Positions 53,067 through 63,642 of a stretch of DNA of 64,000 nt are shown here, piece by piece (position 1 is the stretch's first letter; every line of letters starts with the position of its first letter). The translations under genes were made by a program, and so were the position numbers. The DNA comes from Oxalobacteraceae bacterium (GTDB lineage: Bacteria; Pseudomonadota; Gammaproteobacteria; Burkholderiales; Burkholderiaceae_D), in the NCBI GenBank assembly GCA_027490725.1, contig JAIXXN010000046.1:1-64000 (forward strand), written 5' to 3'. Below the pieces are notes generated by a model, which saw only the letters and a program-made list of their open reading frames with translations, did no database searches and had not been told where the DNA came from.

Positions 53067-54419
53067 ATGACTGCATCGCTGAAAGTTTTATGGGCAGAAG
53101 GGCTGACGCTCGATGCCCAGCATCTGCAACAGCAGGACCGCTATCACGAGTCGCGCCTACAGCACATCGCCGCCACCATCCAGCCCCATCACTGGGGTGT
53201 GCAGACGGCGCGCTGGGCGCTGCCCGACATCAGCAGCAACACCCTGTACGCGCAGGCACTCACGCTGATCTTTCCGGACGGAGAAATCTATCAGGCGCCC
53301 CTCGCGGATGCGCTGCCGCTGGCCGTCGATCTGAGCAAGCTCCCCGCCGAAGCGCAAAGCGTTACCTTTTACGCGGCGCTGCCCATGACGCGCGCTCACG
53401 GCGGGAATCTATCGCCGGCCGACACGCCACGCAACGAGGCCCGCTACAACCTGCTCAACAACGAAACGCCCGACCTGTTTTCCGACAGCCTGCCTGCGCG
53501 GATTTCCTACCTGCGCAAATCAGTGCGCCTGTTGTCCGATCTGGAAGTGCGCGAGGGCTACGACTGCCTGCCCGTGATCCGTCTGCAACGGCGCGCCGAC
53601 GGCAGCTTCGATCTCGACACGAGCTTTATGCCGCCCTGCGTCACCATCAGCGCCGATCCGTCCATGCAGGACATTCTGCGCAGCCTGCTCGGCAAACTCG
53701 GCGCCAAGTCCGAAGCGCTAGTCCGTCTGCAACGTCAGCCACGCGGCCACGTGGTTGAGTTGCACAGCGGCGACATGGCCACATTCTGGATGCAGCAGAC
53801 CATCCTGTCGGCCAGCGCCAGCCTGATGCATCTATCGCGCAGCGGTCACTGCCATCCCGAGCGCCTGTTCGAGCGCCTGATGTCGCTGGCGGGTGGCCTA
53901 ATGGCCTTCTCGCGCAAATACGCCATCACCGATCTGCCAGGCTACAACCACGAGGAGCCGGCGGCCGGCTTCCATCTGCTGAGCGACATCATCCGCGATC
54001 TGCTGGACACCGTGGTCTCATCGAAATACCTGAGCATTCCGCTCACGGTCAGCGATCAGGGCATGAAAACCCATCAGGCACAGCTCGACGCCACGCTAAT
54101 CGAGCGCAAGGCGGCGCTATACATCGCCGTCAGCGCCAATATGCCCGCCTTGAATCTGGTGGCGGAAGTGCCACGCCAGCTGAAAATCGCCTCGCCCAAT
54201 GACATCGACGCACTGGTGCGCAGCGCCTTGCCCGGCGTGCCGCTGGCGCATATGCCGCAAGTACCGATGGAAGTGCCGGTGCGTCCGGAAACCTATTATT
54301 TTTCGCTCGAACATCGCGGCGACCTGTACGACGCCATTCTCAAAACGCAAGCCATCGCCATTTACGCGCCGGCCACGTTTGCCGAGCTAAGGCTGGAATT
54401 GTTCGCGATTCTGCCCTAG
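53067..54419 (+). CDS. tssK: Type VI baseplate subunit TssK
   Basis: Baseplate adaptor of 450 residues (COG3522). Diagnostic start: KVLWAEGLTLDAQHLQQQDRYHESRLQHIAATIQPHHWGVQ. Further conserved parts include ARYNLLNNETPDLF and the C-terminal YYFSLEHRGDLYDAILKTQAIAIYAP. TssK connects the wedge to the membrane complex. It is the last gene of the rightward arm. Confidence 0.94.
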   Translation: MTASLKVLWAEGLTLDAQHLQQQDRYHESRLQHIAATIQPHHWGVQTARWALPDISSNTLYAQALTLIFPDGEIYQAPLADALPLAVDLSKLPAEAQSVTFYAALPMTRAHGGNLSPADTPRNEARYNLLNNETPDLFSDSLPARISYLRKSVRLLSDLEVREGYDCLPVIRLQRRADGSFDLDTSFMPPCVTISADPSMQDILRSLLGKLGAKSEALVRLQRQPRGHVVELHSGDMATFWMQQTILSASASLMHLSRSGHCHPERLFERLMSLAGGLMAFSRKYAITDLPGYNHEEPAAGFHLLSDIIRDLLDTVVSSKYLSIPLTVSDQGMKTHQAQLDATLIERKAALYIAVSANMPALNLVAEVPRQLKIASPNDIDALVRSALPGVPLAHMPQVPMEVPVRPETYYFSLEHRGDLYDAILKTQAIAIYAPATFAELRLELFAILP

Positions 54420-54457
54420 CGGCACTGCGGGAATGCAGGAATGCTGACGCTAGCCGC

Positions 54458-55336
54458 CTAGCGGATCGCCCGGCGCACATCGCCGTCGGCCTCATCAAGC
54501 AGACGTTGCGCCTGCTCGACCTCGGTATTTTTCAGCAGCGCCACAATCGCCAGCTTCACCTGAAAATGGCAGCGCTCCAGCATGGCGCGGGCGCGCTCGG
54601 GTTCGGCGCCGGTCGCCTGCACGGTCAGGCGCAGCGCCCGCTCCACCAGTTTGGCGTTGCTAGCGTGCATATCCACCATCAGGTTGCCGTACACCTTGTG
54701 CAGCCGCACCATCAAGGCGCTGGACAGGGTATTCAAGGCGATTTTCTGTGCCGTGCCCGCTTTCAAACGGGTGCTGCCGGAAATCACTTCCGGTCCCGTA
54801 TCGAGGCAGATGCCGATATCGGCGCCATTCAGCAGCGGCGTGGCGGGATTGTTAGCGATGCCGATGGTCAGCGCCCCCACCGTGCGCGCCGCCTTCAAAG
54901 CGCCCAGCACATAGGGCGTGGTGCCGGATGCCGCAATCAGCAGCACCACATCGTTGTACACGGGATAAGTCAGGCGCAGGTCGGACGCGCCCTTGCTGGC
55001 GTTGTCCTCGGCGCCTTCGACGGCTTCGAACATGGCGCCCAGTCCGCCCGCGAGCAGGGCTTGCGCTCGGCCATGCGGCCATGAAAAAGTAGGGAACAGT
55101 TCGACGCTATCGAGGATGCCGAGCCGGCCAGAAGTGCCAGCCCCCACGTAAAGCAAGCGGCCACCGGCCGCAATGCGCGGCAACATCGCCGTGACCGCTG
55201 CACTGATGGCGGGCGCTGCGGCCTGCACCGCCTGCACGGCCAGCGCCTGATCGTCCACCAGCGCGGCCACCAGCTGATTCACGCCATACAGGTCTAGCTC
55301 GGTATGCTGTGGGCTGGGGGTCTCGGTGTTGAGCAT
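54458..55336 (-). CDS. murQ: N-acetylmuramic acid 6-phosphate etherase MurQ
   Basis: Cytoplasmic enzyme of 292 residues with an SIS fold that turns MurNAc-6-phosphate into GlcNAc-6-phosphate and lactate. Markers: GGRLLYVGAGTSGRLGILDSVELFPTFSW, AVEGAEDNASKGASDLR, STRLKAGTAQKIALNTLSSALMVRLHKVYGNLMVDMHASNAKL. The ATG at 55336 gives the standard length. It lies 16 bases after a gntR gene, so both are in one operon. Confidence 0.95.
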   Translation of the reverse strand: MLNTETPSPQHTELDLYGVNQLVAALVDDQALAVQAVQAAAPAISAAVTAMLPRIAAGGRLLYVGAGTSGRLGILDSVELFPTFSWPHGRAQALLAGGLGAMFEAVEGAEDNASKGASDLRLTYPVYNDVVLLIAASGTTPYVLGALKAARTVGALTIGIANNPATPLLNGADIGICLDTGPEVISGSTRLKAGTAQKIALNTLSSALMVRLHKVYGNLMVDMHASNAKLVERALRLTVQATGAEPERARAMLERCHFQVKLAIVALLKNTEVEQAQRLLDEADGDVRRAIR

Positions 55337-55352
55337 GGATGCAAAGCTCGCC

Positions 55353-56093
55353 TCAGGTGGCGCGACGCATCTCCGCGACGAAGTCATAGTGGTCACTATG
55401 ACAATAAGAATGGGTCAGCTCCATGGCTTCCCCCGATTCCAGATAGGCAATCCGGGTAATATAAAGCACCGCCTGACCTTCCGGTACGCCCAGCTGGCGT
55501 GCCAGCTCGGCCGACGCATTCATGGCGCGGATGTGCTGCAAGGCCCGCACCGGCGCCTGACCGATGCTTTCCAGATATTGATAGAGCGAGGCGCCGACCG
55601 CATTCGGGTCGTTCAGCACGGTTTGCGGCAAGACCGACACTTCATAGGCCATCACCACATCGTCCGCCAGACGCAGACGTTCCAGCCGCGCCACCTTGGA
55701 ATACGGCGACAACCCCAGACTCAGCTGTTCTTCCGGGGTCGGCGTGACCACCGCCCGTTTCAGCCAGCGCGAGCCCGGCACGTGGCCGCGCTGCTGCAAC
55801 TGCTCGGAAAAACTGGTCAGATTGGACAGCGGCTGCTCGATGCGCGGGGCAATATAGTTGCCCGAGCCACGGCGCCGCACCACCAGACCCTGGTCTACCA
55901 GCTGGTCGATGGCCTTGCGGGCAGTCACGCGCGATACGTTCAGCAATTCCGACAGGGTCCGCTCGGACGGCAGGGCCTGATCCACCTGATAGCGGCCGTT
56001 GTGCACATCCTCGCTCAATTTCCGCGCAATTTGCATGTATAACGGCGAGCTATCGTTGGCATCGGCCTTGAATTCAAAACTGGTCTGGCTCAT
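55353..56093 (-). CDS. GntR/HutC-family regulator, likely amino-sugar responsive
   Basis: Repressor of 246 residues: GntR winged helix (PLYMQIARKLSEDVHNGRYQVDQALPSERTLSELLNVSRVTARKAIDQLVDQGLVVRRRGSGNYIAP) and a UTRA effector domain (residues about 95-235). UTRA regulators beside murQ or nag genes usually sense GlcNAc-6P or MurNAc-6P; this assignment is by context. Controls itself and murQ, likely through the dyad at 56119. Confidence 0.9.
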   Translation of the reverse strand: MSQTSFEFKADANDSSPLYMQIARKLSEDVHNGRYQVDQALPSERTLSELLNVSRVTARKAIDQLVDQGLVVRRRGSGNYIAPRIEQPLSNLTSFSEQLQQRGHVPGSRWLKRAVVTPTPEEQLSLGLSPYSKVARLERLRLADDVVMAYEVSVLPQTVLNDPNAVGASLYQYLESIGQAPVRALQHIRAMNASAELARQLGVPEGQAVLYITRIAYLESGEAMELTHSYCHSDHYDFVAEMRRAT

Positions 56094-56118
56094 ACAAAAT
56101 TTCTCCTCACGCCGCTAG

Positions 56119-56133
56119 TGTAATAGCGTTACA
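56119..56133. promoter_or_regulatory. Candidate operator of the gntR-murQ unit
   Basis: The dyad TGTAA-tagcg-TTACA lies 26 bases upstream of gntR and overlaps a TACACT-type -10 element on the reverse strand, fitting autorepression. Confidence 0.55.
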
Positions 56134-56259
56134 GAAAAGGTGTGACCCCGTACCACTGAATTTAGCAATATTTATTCAATCACCATCGGCGCCAGCGAGG
56201 CGCAAGCCCGCCATTTGACGGATAATGCTGGCTTGTCACACCTGCCCGACCTTTCTGCC

Positions 56260-56691
56260 ATGTCCAAAAAGCCCACCGCCGCCAACACTTGCCCCTGCGG
56301 CGGACCCGCGCTGGCCAGCTGCTGCGGCCCGTTTCTGAGCGGCGCGGCCATCCCGCCCACGGCGGAAACGCTGATGCGCTCGCGCTATACCGCCTATGTA
56401 CAGGGCAATGAGCCGTATTTGCTGGCCACCTGGCATGCCAGCACCCGTCCTAGCGAGCCCATCATCAATAGTGAAGAAAAATTACAGTGGCTGGGACTTG
56501 AGGTAAAATCTGCTTTACGTTTACGTCAACGTAAAGCAGATAGCGCAGAAAACCACGATACGGTCGAGTTTGTAGCCCGCCTGCGAGTCAACGGGCGCGG
56601 CCAGCGACTGCATGAGGTGAGCAACTTCGTGCGGGAACCGGCTGAAGGCGGGCTGCGCTGGTTTTACGTCGACGGTAGTTTTCCAGAATAA
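56260..56691 (+). CDS. ychJ: YchJ-family protein (UPF0225)
   Basis: Small protein of about 143 residues with an N-terminal zinc-type cysteine motif ([16 protein letters not shown]) like the SEC-C element, and the conserved [27 protein letters not shown]. Family function is unknown. The ATG at 56260 is preferred to one 45 bases upstream. It is 41 bases ahead of mccB in the same direction. Confidence 0.85.
   Translation: MSKKPTAANTCPCGGPALASCCGPFLSGAAIPPTAETLMRSRYTAYVQGNEPYLLATWHASTRPSEPIINSEEKLQWLGLEVKSALRLRQRKADSAENHDTVEFVARLRVNGRGQRLHEVSNFVREPAEGGLRWFYVDGSFPE
56508..56541. repeat. Perfect 14-base inverted repeat inside ychJ
   Basis: Arms ATCTGCTTTACGTT (56508-56521) and AACGTAAAGCAGAT (56528-56541) flank a 6-base loop. 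It is fully within the coding frame ([12 protein letters not shown]), would form a strong RNA hairpin, and is less GC-rich than the surroundings. Confidence 0.75.
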
Positions 56692-56732
56692 ATCAGACGA
56701 CGCGTCGGAGACCACGCGCAAAAGGAAAAGTC

Positions 56733-58340
56733 ATGCCGCAGATCGAAAGCAAACTCAATCCCCGTAGCGAGGATTTCAAGGCCAACGCGGCCGCCATGCA
56801 GGCCGTCGTCGACGATCTGCGCGCCAAAGTGGCGCGCATCGCCGAAGGTGGCGGCGCGGCAGCTTCGGCCAAGCATGTGGCGCGCGGCAAACTGCTGCCG
56901 CGCGATCGCGTGCAGATGCTGCTCGATCCCGGCACGCCCTTCCTCGAACTGTCGCAAATGGCCGCTTACGGCATGTACGACGATGCCGCGCCGGCGGCTG
57001 GCATCATCACCGGCATCGGCCGCGTGGCCGGTCAGGAATGCGTGATCGTGTGTAACGACGCCACCGTCAAAGGCGGCACCTACTACCCGATGACGGTGAA
57101 AAAACACCTGCGCGCACAGGAAATCGCTGACCAGAACAACCTGCCGTGTATCTATCTGGTCGATTCCGGCGGCGCCAACCTGCCGAATCAGGACGACGTG
57201 TTCCCGGACCGCGACCACTTCGGCCGCATCTTCTACAATCAGGCCAATCTGTCGGCCAAGGGCATCCCGCAAATCGCCGTGGTGATGGGCTCCTGCACGG
57301 CTGGCGGCGCGTATGTCCCGGCCATGAGCGATGAATCGATCATCGTCAAAGAGCAGGGCACGATTTTCCTCGGCGGTCCACCGCTGGTGAAAGCGGCTAC
57401 CGGCGAAGTAGTCAGCGCCGAAGATCTGGGTGGCGGCGATGTGCACACCCGTTTGTCCGGCGTGGTCGACCATCTGGCGCAGAATGACCTGCATGCGCTG
57501 TCGCTGGCCCGTACGATTGTCTCGAATCTGAACCGCAGCAAGCCGCAGCAGGGCGCGTTGCGCCCGGCGCAAGAACCGAAATATCCGACTTCCGAACTGT
57601 ATGGCGTAATTCCGGTCGATACCCGCAAGCCTTTCGATGTGCGCGAAGTGATCGCCCGCATCGTCGATGGCAGCGACTTCGACGAATTCAAAGCGCGCTA
57701 CGGCACCACCCTGATCTGCGGCTTTGCCCATATTTTCGGCATGAAGGTCGGCATCATCGCCAACAACGGCATTCTGTTCTCGGAGTCGGCGCTGAAAGGT
57801 ACCCACTTCATCGAGCTGTGCGCCCAGCGCAAGATCCCGCTGGTGTTCCTGCAAAATATCACCGGCTTCATGGTTGGTCGCAAATACGAAAACGAAGGCA
57901 TCGCCCGCAATGGCGCCAAGATGGTGACGGCGGTGGCCACTGCCGCCGTGCCGAAGTTCACCGTGATTATCGGCGGCAGCTTCGGCGCCGGTAACTACGG
58001 CATGTGCGGACGCGCCTTCTCGCCACGCTTCATGTGGATGTGGCCAAATGCGCGCATTTCCGTGATGGGCGGCGATCAGGCCGCGTCGGTGCTGGCCACC
58101 GTCAAACGTGACGGCATCGAAGGCAAGGGCGGTAGCTGGAGTGCCGAAGAAGAAGCGGCCTTCAAACAGCCGATCAAGGAACAGTACGAGCAGCAGGGTC
58201 ACCCTTACTACGCCACCGCGCGCCTGTGGGATGACGGTGTGATCGATCCGGCCGATACGCGCATGGTGCTGGGTCTGGGCCTGTCCGCTGCACTGAATGC
58301 GGAAATCCCCGATACCAAATTCGGCGTATTCCGGATGTAA
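56733..58340 (+). CDS. mccB: Methylcrotonyl-CoA carboxylase beta (carboxyltransferase) subunit
   Basis: Carboxyltransferase subunit of 535 residues that carboxylates 3-methylcrotonyl-CoA in leucine breakdown. Biotin-dependent carboxyltransferase features include [30 protein letters not shown] start ([13 protein letters not shown]), [52 protein letters not shown], and [30 protein letters not shown]. These are typical of MCC rather than propionyl-CoA carboxylase. Its partner subunit is at 63643. Confidence 0.95.
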   Translation: MPQIESKLNPRSEDFKANAAAMQAVVDDLRAKVARIAEGGGAAASAKHVARGKLLPRDRVQMLLDPGTPFLELSQMAAYGMYDDAAPAAGIITGIGRVAGQECVIVCNDATVKGGTYYPMTVKKHLRAQEIADQNNLPCIYLVDSGGANLPNQDDVFPDRDHFGRIFYNQANLSAKGIPQIAVVMGSCTAGGAYVPAMSDESIIVKEQGTIFLGGPPLVKAATGEVVSAEDLGGGDVHTRLSGVVDHLAQNDLHALSLARTIVSNLNRSKPQQGALRPAQEPKYPTSELYGVIPVDTRKPFDVREVIARIVDGSDFDEFKARYGTTLICGFAHIFGMKVGIIANNGILFSESALKGTHFIELCAQRKIPLVFLQNITGFMVGRKYENEGIARNGAKMVTAVATAAVPKFTVIIGGSFGAGNYGMCGRAFSPRFMWMWPNARISVMGGDQAASVLATVKRDGIEGKGGSWSAEEEAAFKQPIKEQYEQQGHPYYATARLWDDGVIDPADTRMVLGLGLSAALNAEIPDTKFGVFRM

Positions 58341-58354
58341 TGGAGGCAGCCACC

Positions 58355-59149
58355 ATGACCTACACGACGCTCACCATCAGCCGCAGCGCAAATAGCGGCA
58401 ACTGCGCCACCGTCACCCTTAACCGGCCAGACGTGCGCAATGCCTTCAATGAAATCACCATCGCGGAAATCACCCGTGCTTTCCGCGAACTGGGCGCGCA
58501 GAGCGATGTCCGCGCCATCGTGCTGGCCGCGAACGGCCCGGCGTTCTGCGCCGGTGCGGATCTGAACTGGATGAAAAAAATGGCGGGCTATACGCACGCC
58601 GAAAATCAGGCTGACGCCCTGCAACTGGCGGAAATGCTGCGCACCATCTACCTGTGTCCGCAGCCAGTGGTGGCGCGCGTGCAGGGTGATTGCTATGCCG
58701 GCGGCATGGGGCTGGTGGCCGCTTGCGACATCGTCATCGCCGTCGAAGAAGCCAATTTCTGCCTGAGCGAAGTGCGTCTCGGCCTGATTCCCGCCACCAT
58801 TGCCCCCTACGTCATCAAGGCCATGGGCGAGCAGGCGGCACGCCGCTACTTCCTCACCGCCGAACGCTTCGATGCGCAGCAAGCCTTGCGCCTCGGCGTG
58901 GCGCACGAAGTAGTCGCCGCTGCAGCGCTCGACGAGAAGGTCGCCGAAATCGTCAAAGCACTGGTCAATAACAGCCCGAACGCCGTGCAGCAAGCCAAAG
59001 TGCTGGTGCGCGAAGTGACCGGGCAAACTGTCAACGATGCGCTGCTGGCCGATACCGCCCAGCGCATTGCCCATATCCGCGCTTCGGAACAGGGCCGCGA
59101 AGGCGTAGCCTCCTTCCTGGAGAAGCGCAAACCCGCGTGGTTGAATTAA
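58355..59149 (+). CDS. liuC: Methylglutaconyl-CoA hydratase (enoyl-CoA hydratase family)
   Basis: Crotonase-fold enzyme of 264 residues that hydrates 3-methylglutaconyl-CoA. Oxyanion-hole motifs FCAGADLNWMK and CYAGGMGLVAACDI and the glutamate in LSEVRLGLIPATIAPYV are visible. ATG 58355 follows GGAGGC; an ATG at 58340 overlaps the mccB stop and is less likely. Function as LiuC is supported by the neighbour mccB. Confidence 0.9.
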   Translation: MTYTTLTISRSANSGNCATVTLNRPDVRNAFNEITIAEITRAFRELGAQSDVRAIVLAANGPAFCAGADLNWMKKMAGYTHAENQADALQLAEMLRTIYLCPQPVVARVQGDCYAGGMGLVAACDIVIAVEEANFCLSEVRLGLIPATIAPYVIKAMGEQAARRYFLTAERFDAQQALRLGVAHEVVAAAALDEKVAEIVKALVNNSPNAVQQAKVLVREVTGQTVNDALLADTAQRIAHIRASEQGREGVASFLEKRKPAWLN

Positions 59150-59176
59150 CGCGACTGAACAAGGTCTGGAGTAGTT

Positions 59177-60505
59177 TTGGAATCGAACACACAGAGTGAC
59201 TGGGTAGCCCGCAGCCTGCGCAGCGTATGGCACCCCTGCACGCAGATGCAACACCATGAAACCGTGCCGCTGATTCCCGTCAGCCGCGGTCAGGGTGTGT
59301 GGCTGTATGACCATCAGGGCCGGCGTTATCTGGACGCCATCAGCTCGTGGTGGGTCAATCTGTTTGGGCATGCCAACCCGCGCATCAACGCCGCGCTGAA
59401 GCAGCAACTCGATACCCTGGAACACGCCATGCTGGCCGGTTTTACCCATGAACCGGTGATCGAGCTGTCGGAAAAACTGTCGGCACTCACCGGCCATGTG
59501 CTGGGTCACAGCTTCTACGCCAGCGATGGCGCCTCGGCCGTTGAAATCGCGCTGAAAATGAGCTTCCACTCGTGGCGCAACAACGGCCATAGCGCCAAGC
59601 AGGAATTCGTCTGCCTCAAGGGCAGTTATCACGGCGAGACCATCGGTGCGCTGGCGGTAACCGATGTCGCGCTGTTCAAGGATGCCTATGGCCCGCTGCT
59701 GCGTGCCTCGCAAACCGTGATGTCGCCCGATGCCCGTCAGGCTGGCGAAGGCGAAAGCGCTGCCGATGTAGCACGCCGCGCGGCCGCCGATGTAGAACGC
59801 CTGTTCATGGAGAAGAGCGAGCGCATCGCCGCCATCATCATCGAGCCGCTGGTGCAGTGCGCCACCGGCATGGCGATGCACGATCCGCTCTATCTGCAAC
59901 TGGTGCGCGAACTGTGCGACCGCTATTCGGTGCACCTGATCCTCGATGAAATTGCGGTTGGTTGCGGTCGCACCGGCACCTTCTTCGCTTGCGAACAGGC
60001 CGGCATCTGGCCGGACTTCCTGTGCCTGTCGAAAGGCATCAGCGGCGGCTATCTGCCGCTCTCGCTGGTGATGACGCGCGACGCCATCTATGAGTCGTTC
60101 TACAGCAACGACGTCACGCGCGGCTTCCTGCACTCGCATTCCTACACCGGCAATCCGCTGGCCTGCCGCGCGGCACTGGCGACCCTGCAGATTTTCGAGG
60201 ACGACGATGTGCTGCGCACCAACCGCGTGAAGGCGCAGCGCCTGACGGCAGCATTGCAACCGCTGGCGCAGCACCAGCAGGTCCGCAACTTCCGCCAGCG
60301 CGGCATGATTTGGGCCTTCGATGCGATCGATGCCACGCCCGACTTCTCGCGCCGCTTCTTTGCCACCGCCGTCGAGCATGAACTGCTGATGCGTCCGATC
60401 GGCGCCAGCGTCTACATGATGCCGCCGTATGTGCTGAGCGACGCAGAAATCGACACCCTGGCCAACAACACGCTCACCGTGTTTAACAAAGTGATGGCGG
60501 GCTAG
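59177..60505 (+). CDS. bioA: Adenosylmethionine-8-amino-7-oxononanoate aminotransferase BioA
   Basis: PLP aminotransferase of 442 residues for the third step of biotin synthesis. Features: [46 protein letters not shown], the PLP lysine in [14 protein letters not shown], and [17 protein letters not shown]. It appears to start with TTG at 59177 (GGAG lies upstream); the first internal ATG would remove the conserved N-terminus. Begins the bioAFDB unit. Confidence 0.94.
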   Translation: MESNTQSDWVARSLRSVWHPCTQMQHHETVPLIPVSRGQGVWLYDHQGRRYLDAISSWWVNLFGHANPRINAALKQQLDTLEHAMLAGFTHEPVIELSEKLSALTGHVLGHSFYASDGASAVEIALKMSFHSWRNNGHSAKQEFVCLKGSYHGETIGALAVTDVALFKDAYGPLLRASQTVMSPDARQAGEGESAADVARRAAADVERLFMEKSERIAAIIIEPLVQCATGMAMHDPLYLQLVRELCDRYSVHLILDEIAVGCGRTGTFFACEQAGIWPDFLCLSKGISGGYLPLSLVMTRDAIYESFYSNDVTRGFLHSHSYTGNPLACRAALATLQIFEDDDVLRTNRVKAQRLTAALQPLAQHQQVRNFRQRGMIWAFDAIDATPDFSRRFFATAVEHELLMRPIGASVYMMPPYVLSDAEIDTLANNTLTVFNKVMAG

Positions 60506-60507
60506 GC

Positions 60508-61707
60508 ATGGAACTGCTCAAGCAACTGCGCCAGCAACTGGATAGCCTCGATCAGCATAATCTGATCCGCCAGCGCCGCACCGTCGAGTCGCCATGCGGC
60601 CCGCGCGTGCAGGTCGATGGCCGTGAGCTGCTGGCCTTTTGTAGCAACGACTATCTGAGTCTGGCCAACCATCCGGCCATCAAACAGGCGATGCAGGAAG
60701 GCGTGGCACTGTATGGTGCCGGGAGTGGCGCCTCGCACCTGATCAGCGGTCACGGGCGTGCCCACGCGCTGCTGGAAGAGCGCCTGGCCGCTTTCGTCGG
60801 TAACCATATGGAAGCGCCGCGCGCGCTGACCTTCTGCACCGGCTACATGGCCAATCTGGCCATCATCACCGGCTTAACGGCCGCCGACCGCGATGCCGCC
60901 ATCTTCTCCGAATCTCTGAATCACGCCTCGCTGATCGACGGTGCGCGCCTGTCGCGCAACCGCGTGCAGGTCTATCCGCATGCCGATCTGGCCGCGCTGG
61001 CCGTGCTACTGGCCGAATCCAATGCCGCCACCAAAGTGGTGGTGACGGACAGCGTGTTCAGCATGGATGGCGATCTGGCACCGCTGCCGGCATTGCTGGC
61101 ACTGTGCGAACAGCATGGTGCGTGGCTGGTGGTGGATGATGCGCACGGCTTCGGCACACTGGGCGAGCAGGGTCACGGCGCGCTGGAACACTTCCAGCTC
61201 CGCTCGCCGTATCTGGTCTACATGGGCACACTGGGCAAAGCTGCCGGTGTGGCCGGCGCCTTTGTCGCCGCCCATGCGACGGTGATCGAAACCCTGATCC
61301 AGAAAGCCCGTCCCTACATCTTCACGACGGCTTCGCCACCGGCACTGGCGCACGCGCTGCTCACCAGCCTGACGCTGCTGGAAGGCGATGAGGGGCGCAC
61401 CCGCCGCGCCCACCTGCAAAGCCTGATCGGCCAGCTCGACGCCGGCCTGCAGTTACAGCGCTGGCAGCGCATGCCATCGACCACCGCGATCCAGCCGATC
61501 GTGATCGGCGATAATGCCGAAACCATGCGGGTTGGCGCCAGCCTGTATCAGCAAGGACTGTGGCTGGGCACCATCCGCCCGCCTACCGTACCGGCAGGGA
61601 CGGCGCGCCTGCGCATCACCCTGTGCGCTGGCCACAGCAGCGCCGAAGTGGAGCAACTGATAGTGGCGCTGAATGCGCTGGAAAGGACTTGTGATGAGTC
61701 TCGATGA
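60508..61707 (+). CDS. bioF: 8-amino-7-oxononanoate synthase BioF
   Basis: PLP enzyme of 399 residues joining pimeloyl-ACP/CoA and alanine. Hallmarks: [53 protein letters not shown], and the PLP lysine in [15 protein letters not shown]. It starts 2 bases after bioA and overlaps bioD by 14 bases. Confidence 0.95.
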   Translation: MELLKQLRQQLDSLDQHNLIRQRRTVESPCGPRVQVDGRELLAFCSNDYLSLANHPAIKQAMQEGVALYGAGSGASHLISGHGRAHALLEERLAAFVGNHMEAPRALTFCTGYMANLAIITGLTAADRDAAIFSESLNHASLIDGARLSRNRVQVYPHADLAALAVLLAESNAATKVVVTDSVFSMDGDLAPLPALLALCEQHGAWLVVDDAHGFGTLGEQGHGALEHFQLRSPYLVYMGTLGKAAGVAGAFVAAHATVIETLIQKARPYIFTTASPPALAHALLTSLTLLEGDEGRTRRAHLQSLIGQLDAGLQLQRWQRMPSTTAIQPIVIGDNAETMRVGASLYQQGLWLGTIRPPTVPAGTARLRITLCAGHSSAEVEQLIVALNALERTCDESR

Positions 61708-62485
61708 TCCGCTGATCGTTAGCAACACCGCCGATGCGGTAAACACTTCGCCACAGCCCGCCGCTGCAGCCAGCGCTCTGCCGCCGCGCTTTAGCTGCTT
61801 TGTGACGGGCACCGACACGGAAATCGGCAAGACGCTGATTTCCTCGGCGATGCTGCATGCGCTGGTCCAGCGCGGCGTACGCGCCTGCGGCATGAAGCCG
61901 GTCGCCGCCGGTGCCGAACTGCGCGACGGCCGCTGGCATAACGACGATTGCGACCAGCTGGCGGCTGCCAGCAATGTCCACCTGCCGCAATCGATCACCA
62001 CGCCGTTCCTGCTCAGGGAAGCGGCCGCACCGCATATCGCTGCGGCACTGGAAGGCGTCACGATTGCTGCCGTGCCGATTCTGGCGGCCTATGTCGAAAT
62101 GAATGCCGCTGCCGACGCCACCGTGGTGGAAGGTGTGGGCGGTTTCCGCGTGCCGCTCAACGACGATTTCGATACGGCCGATCTGGCCGCAGAACTGGAA
62201 CTGCCGGTGGTACTGGTGGTCGGTCTGCGCCTCGGCTGCATCAGCCACGCCCTGCTGACGGTGGAAGCCATCGCCGCACGGGGTCTGAAACTGGTCGGCT
62301 GGGTTGCCAACGAAACCGTGGCCGACATGGCTTTTGCCGACGAAAACGTGGCCGCACTGGCGCAGCGCATTGATGCGCCGCTGCTGGGGCGCGTGCCGCG
62401 TCTGGCCACACCGGGCGCGCAGGCCGCCGCCGCCCATCTCGATTTCACGCTGCTGCCCAACTGGCCAGCTCATACCAAACTCTGA
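61694..62485 (+). CDS. bioD: Dethiobiotin synthetase BioD
   Basis: ATP-dependent enzyme of about 263 residues closing the ureido ring. P-loop [12 protein letters not shown], the substrate segment [11 protein letters not shown], and [21 protein letters not shown] are visible. It carries about 35 extra N-terminal residues rich in Ala and Pro. The ATG at 61694 has AAAGGA upstream and overlaps the bioF end. Confidence 0.94.
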   Translation: MSLDDPLIVSNTADAVNTSPQPAAAASALPPRFSCFVTGTDTEIGKTLISSAMLHALVQRGVRACGMKPVAAGAELRDGRWHNDDCDQLAAASNVHLPQSITTPFLLREAAAPHIAAALEGVTIAAVPILAAYVEMNAAADATVVEGVGGFRVPLNDDFDTADLAAELELPVVLVVGLRLGCISHALLTVEAIAARGLKLVGWVANETVADMAFADENVAALAQRIDAPLLGRVPRLATPGAQAAAAHLDFTLLPNWPAHTKL

Positions 62486-62502
62486 ACCAAGAAGGAAACA
62501 CG

Positions 62503-63552
62503 ATGTCCCAGAACACCCTGCAAGAACCAAAGACCGTCGAGCTACACCGTCCTGCCGCAGCCATCAAGCTGCCGGATGCCGCCACCTGGCCGCTGGATGA
62601 AGTGATGGCCCTGTTCGATCTGCCGTTCACCGAGCTGATGGCGCGCGCTCAGGACACCCATCGTGTCAACTTCCCGGAAGGCGACGTCGAACTGGCAACC
62701 CTGCTGTCGATCAAAACCGGCGGCTGCGAAGAAGACTGCGGCTACTGCCCGCAGGCGGCCCGCTACGACACCGGCGTGGAAGCGAAAAAAATTCTCGATA
62801 TCGACACCGTGCTGGCCGCAGCCCAGCAGGCCAAGGACAACGGCGCGACCCGCTTCTGCATGGGCGCCGCATGGCGTAGCCCGAAAGATCGCGACATGGA
62901 CAAGGTCGAAGAGATGGTGCGCGAAGTGAAAGCACTGGGCATGGAAACCTGCGCCACGCTGGGCATGCTGGAAGAAGAGCAGGCGCTGCGCCTGAAAAAA
63001 GCCGGTCTGGATTACTACAACCACAATCTGGATACTGCCCCCGAGTTCTACGACAACGTCACCTCGACCCGCGAATATCAGGACCGTCTGGATACGCTGG
63101 GGCGCATCCGTGAAGCGGGCCTGAAAGTGTGCTGCGGCGGTATCGTCGGCATGGGCGAAACCCGTTTGCAGCGCGCCGGTCTGATCGCGCAACTGGCCAA
63201 CCTGAATCCGTATCCGGAATCGGTGCCGGTCAACCATCTGGTGCAGGTCGAAGGCACGCCACTGTACGGCCTCGATCCACTCGATCCGTTCGAATTCGTG
63301 CGCACCATCGCTGTCGCGCGCATCACCATGCCAAAAGCACGGGTGCGTCTGTCGGCCGGTCGTCGCCAGATGGGTGAAGCGGTGCAAGCCATGTGCTTCC
63401 TGGCAGGCGCCAACTCGATCTTCTACGGCGACAAGCTGCTCACCACCGACAATCCGGAAGCGGACGACGACCGCAAGCTGCTGGCAAAACTGGGCCTGAA
63501 AACCCGCGGCACCGTGCTGGAATCGGCGCCTAAGGAGAAGTGCGGCTGCTAA
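62503..63552 (+). CDS. bioB: Biotin synthase BioB
   Basis: Radical SAM enzyme of 349 residues inserting sulfur into dethiobiotin. The SAM cluster motif CEEDCGYC, downstream [26 protein letters not shown], and the [2Fe-2S] arginine region [10 protein letters not shown] are conserved. It completes the pathway tail bioAFDB and lies 90 bases before the carboxylase subunit. Confidence 0.96.
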   Translation: MSQNTLQEPKTVELHRPAAAIKLPDAATWPLDEVMALFDLPFTELMARAQDTHRVNFPEGDVELATLLSIKTGGCEEDCGYCPQAARYDTGVEAKKILDIDTVLAAAQQAKDNGATRFCMGAAWRSPKDRDMDKVEEMVREVKALGMETCATLGMLEEEQALRLKKAGLDYYNHNLDTAPEFYDNVTSTREYQDRLDTLGRIREAGLKVCCGGIVGMGETRLQRAGLIAQLANLNPYPESVPVNHLVQVEGTPLYGLDPLDPFEFVRTIAVARITMPKARVRLSAGRRQMGEAVQAMCFLAGANSIFYGDKLLTTDNPEADDDRKLLAKLGLKTRGTVLESAPKEKCGC

Positions 63553-63642
63553 GCACAGCGCACCAGGTTAAAAAGCTTCACCAGGTTCAGACGCCGCACT
63601 CTATAAAAAAACTTCCAGCCATAAGCTGCAAAGAGAGAGACC

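Noticed and set aside
54411..54470. Terminator between tssK and murQ
   Set aside because: Only an imperfect, bulged stem with a long loop and no T-tract.
58208..60379. 723-codon leftward frame
   Set aside because: Antisense of liuC and bioA, which have clear catalytic motifs.
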